Shown here one piece after another: positions 10,234 to 11,516 of a stretch of 11,516 bases of DNA; positions within the stretch are counted from its first letter, which is position 1; every line of letters starts with the position of its first letter. The position numbers and the translations under genes were made by a program. The notes under the pieces were generated by a model. That model saw only the letters and a program-made list of their open reading frames with translations. It was not told the origin of the DNA and ran no database searches. The stretch is from Physocladia obscura (Eukaryota; Chytridiomycota; Chytridiomycetes; Chytridiales; Chytriomycetaceae): NCBI GenBank assembly GCA_027596945.1, contig JADGJH010000442.1, positions 1 to 11,516 on the forward strand, given 5' to 3'.

Positions 10234-10689
10234 TCAGGTTTTTGCTAGTTTATTAATTATTAATTGAATTGGTTTCATATTTTGGTTTCTATTAAACTGC
10301 ATTTGCTTGTGTTCTGCTTATTTGCCTTCAAACTTTGCCTCCTCCAGTCTGGGTTGGTGCTCCTCCATATCCAATTGATATGCCTTATTCTTCATAAGTT
10401 TTTCAAATTATCCTTTGTAGTTCATTGCTGATGGCAGATTATTCTTATTTGTACCTCATGCAATTACCTCAGTTTTTGCAACATTGATCAATGCTTCAAT
10501 AGTATATTCATATGGAGCATCAAAAAGTTTGACATTGATGATGTCCTTCTGAAGGTCAATGTTACACACAGCACAAAAGTGTAATGCTGATTTGTGCCTG
10601 GATGAGCCCTGGTCATCAGTTTCATCATTGGTATTATTGAATACAGTGGTGCTAGCATCTAGAGCTATTGGCTTCTGTTTCAGCAGAAT
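10234..10689 (-). pseudogene. Decayed gene of about 150 codons inside the inverted-repeat element
   Basis: One minus-strand frame runs from 10689 to a TGA at 10236-10234 with only three internal stops: TGA at 10458, TAA at 10410 and TAA at 10320. The peptide between the stops is continuous in character. It has a mixed N-terminal part (HKSALHFCAVCNIDLQKDI, DAPYEYTIEALINVAKTE) and a highly charged, probably coiled-coil C-terminal part (YQLDMEEHQPRLEEAKFEGK, AEHKQMQFNRN). All three stops can be explained by C-to-T change of CGA or CAA codons. I do not recognise the family. A further frame upstream (10913-10680), starting with an ATG and with Cys and His near its N-terminus, could be a 5' exon but cannot be joined with confidence. 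Confidence 0.5.
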
Positions 10690-10868
10690 TTATTCACACA
10701 GTTTTTCTTTTCCTTGTGAGAAAATCTGAAAAGGAAATTTTCTTTGTCAAATTTCCTTGTGAACAAAGACATTTCATTTTTCCTTGTTTCCAAAATTTCT
10801 CTATTGAAATTGCTTGATACTTTTTTTAATATTATTTGAAAATACTTCATAATGTGAGTTTTATTCTG

Positions 10869-10967
10869 GTGTTTGTGAGCAAAATGCTGTTTATTACAGA
10901 GTTTTGGACACATGAATTAAACTAATAAGCTAAAAATGGCATACCTTGTGTTTGTGAACAAAATGCT
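10869..10967. repeat. 20-nt direct repeat, 79 nt apart
   Basis: GTGTTTGTGAGCAAAATGCT at 10869-10888 recurs with one transition at 10948-10967. A TTCCTTGT motif is also repeated three times between 10707 and 10790. These are subterminal repeats just inside the right arm of the element. Confidence 0.6.
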
Positions 10968-10990
10968 TGAAGTAATTATACTGAAGATAC

Positions 10991-11206
10991 ACTTCATTTT
11001 TATTTGATAAAACCAATAATAAAGTAAAAAAAAGTTGGGTTTAAGTAGTTTTTGAAGTAGAAGGAACAAGAAAGAAAGAGAATATAAGATGCTTAGAAAG
11101 AAAAATGGTTGGAAAGTGGTTGGAAATTGCCTAAATTGCTTTTGGATTCTTGAAAATGAAGGCTTGAGAAAATTCTAGAAAATTCGTCAAGAAAAATTAG
11201 ATTAGC
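10991..11206 (-). repeat. Right arm of the inverted repeat
   Basis: Right arm, the inverted partner of 9675-9892. It contains the only CpG (11185) in either arm; the left arm has an A-rich variant there. Beyond this arm CpG becomes more frequent again (11271, 11281, 11392). Confidence 0.75.
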
Positions 11207-11516
11207 CAAGAAAAAATTCCATCTAAACCAAAACTTCAAACATCTATGGAAACATTGAAATAATAATCATCGCATGGCAACGGACTGAAAAGATATTTGC
11301 TTGTTTTTTTAAAAACTGAACAGAACTCTACACAAATGTTGGCCTCCTGATCAAATTGATGGGCAAGATTTATCCCCATGCAAACCAACATCGGAAAGCT
11401 GATCTGTCACTATTTTAGAAGGTACATAAGAGTTATTTGATACTACAATTAGAGTTTGAGAGTTTAGAATGTTTTCTTTGTTTATACAAGAAAGTTTTTT
11501 TTTTTTTTTTTTTTTT
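11207..11516. other. Right flank ending in a 22-T run
   Basis: No gene is supported. Two overlapping short plus-strand frames (about 11330-11420) look mildly coding, but there is no basis for choosing between them. The last 22 bases (11495-11516) are all T. This could be a homopolymer at which an assembly stops, or the poly(A) tail of a minus-strand retroelement lying beyond the window. Confidence 0.5.

Larger units (their letters stand above)
6814..11184. other. CpG-depleted block
   Basis: Scanning every line, I find a single CpG (8062-8063) between the CpG at 6812 and the one at 11185. In contrast, 1861-1981 inside the V-ATPase gene holds ten. The block includes exons 1-4 of the PB1-TIR-NACHT gene and all the transposon remains. 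The adjoining 5500-6813 stretch is also poor in CpG (about eight). This is the pattern left by cytosine methylation and deamination. Confidence 0.85.
9675..11206. mobile_element. DNA element with long terminal inverted repeats
   Basis: 9675-9892 and the reverse complement of 10991-11206 align over about 216 nt. Shared runs include GCTAATCTAATTTTTCT, GAATTTTCTCAAGCC, CAATTTCCAAC, CCATTTTTCTTT, ACTTCAAAAACTA and ATCAAATAAAAATGAAGT. By eye identity is around 75 percent. Weaker similarity continues outward for perhaps 30-60 nt on each side, so the true ends and any target-site duplication are not fixed. The interior of about 1.1 kb has a decayed minus-strand frame and no recognisable transposase, which fits a non-autonomous long-TIR element (Mutator-like or foldback type). 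The assignment to a superfamily is open. Confidence 0.7.

Overview
The window reads as nuclear DNA of a fungus. The vacuolar ATPase A subunit is cut by eleven short introns (51 to 85 nt), and next to it is a Byr4/Bfa1-like protein, a GAP component of the septation/mitotic-exit pathway known from fungi. An AT-rich, intron-dense genome with TIR-type NLR-like genes suggests an early-diverging fungus, perhaps a chytrid. The phylum is an inference.

Layout. Positions 1-419 are a 3' flank with no gene I can support. 420-2970 (-) is a complete V-ATPase catalytic subunit A gene; twelve exons sum to 1845 nt and give 614 residues. 2971-3355 is the only space between this gene and the divergent byr4-like gene, so it probably holds both promoters. 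3356-5499 (+) is byr4, with four exons and 580 residues. 5540-7725 (-) converges on byr4 and encodes a PB1 domain, a Ser/Thr-rich linker, a TIR domain and the start of a NACHT-type P-loop NTPase. That is an NLR-like, innate-immunity-style architecture. The gene uses one GC-AG intron, appears to carry a one-base frameshift, and is cut short soon after Walker A, next to the byr4 3' end.

From about 7750 to 11516 the DNA is accessory in character. A small spliced gene or remnant that I do not recognise lies at 7927-8451 (-). Other broken reading frames follow, then a decayed DDE-type transposase fragment at 9421-9654 (+). Next is an element of about 1.5 kb bounded by inverted repeats of about 216 bp (9675-9892 and 10991-11206), with a decayed frame of about 150 codons inside it. 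A run of 22 T ends the window.

The clearest large-scale signal is a CpG desert. Between 6813 and 11185 I find one CpG (8062), while the V-ATPase gene is rich in CpG. The desert covers the 5' half of the PB1-TIR-NACHT gene as well as the mobile-element remains, and stop codons inside the decayed frames fit C-to-T change. This suggests that the immune-like gene and its transposon neighbourhood were methylated and deaminated together, next to two conserved housekeeping genes that were not.
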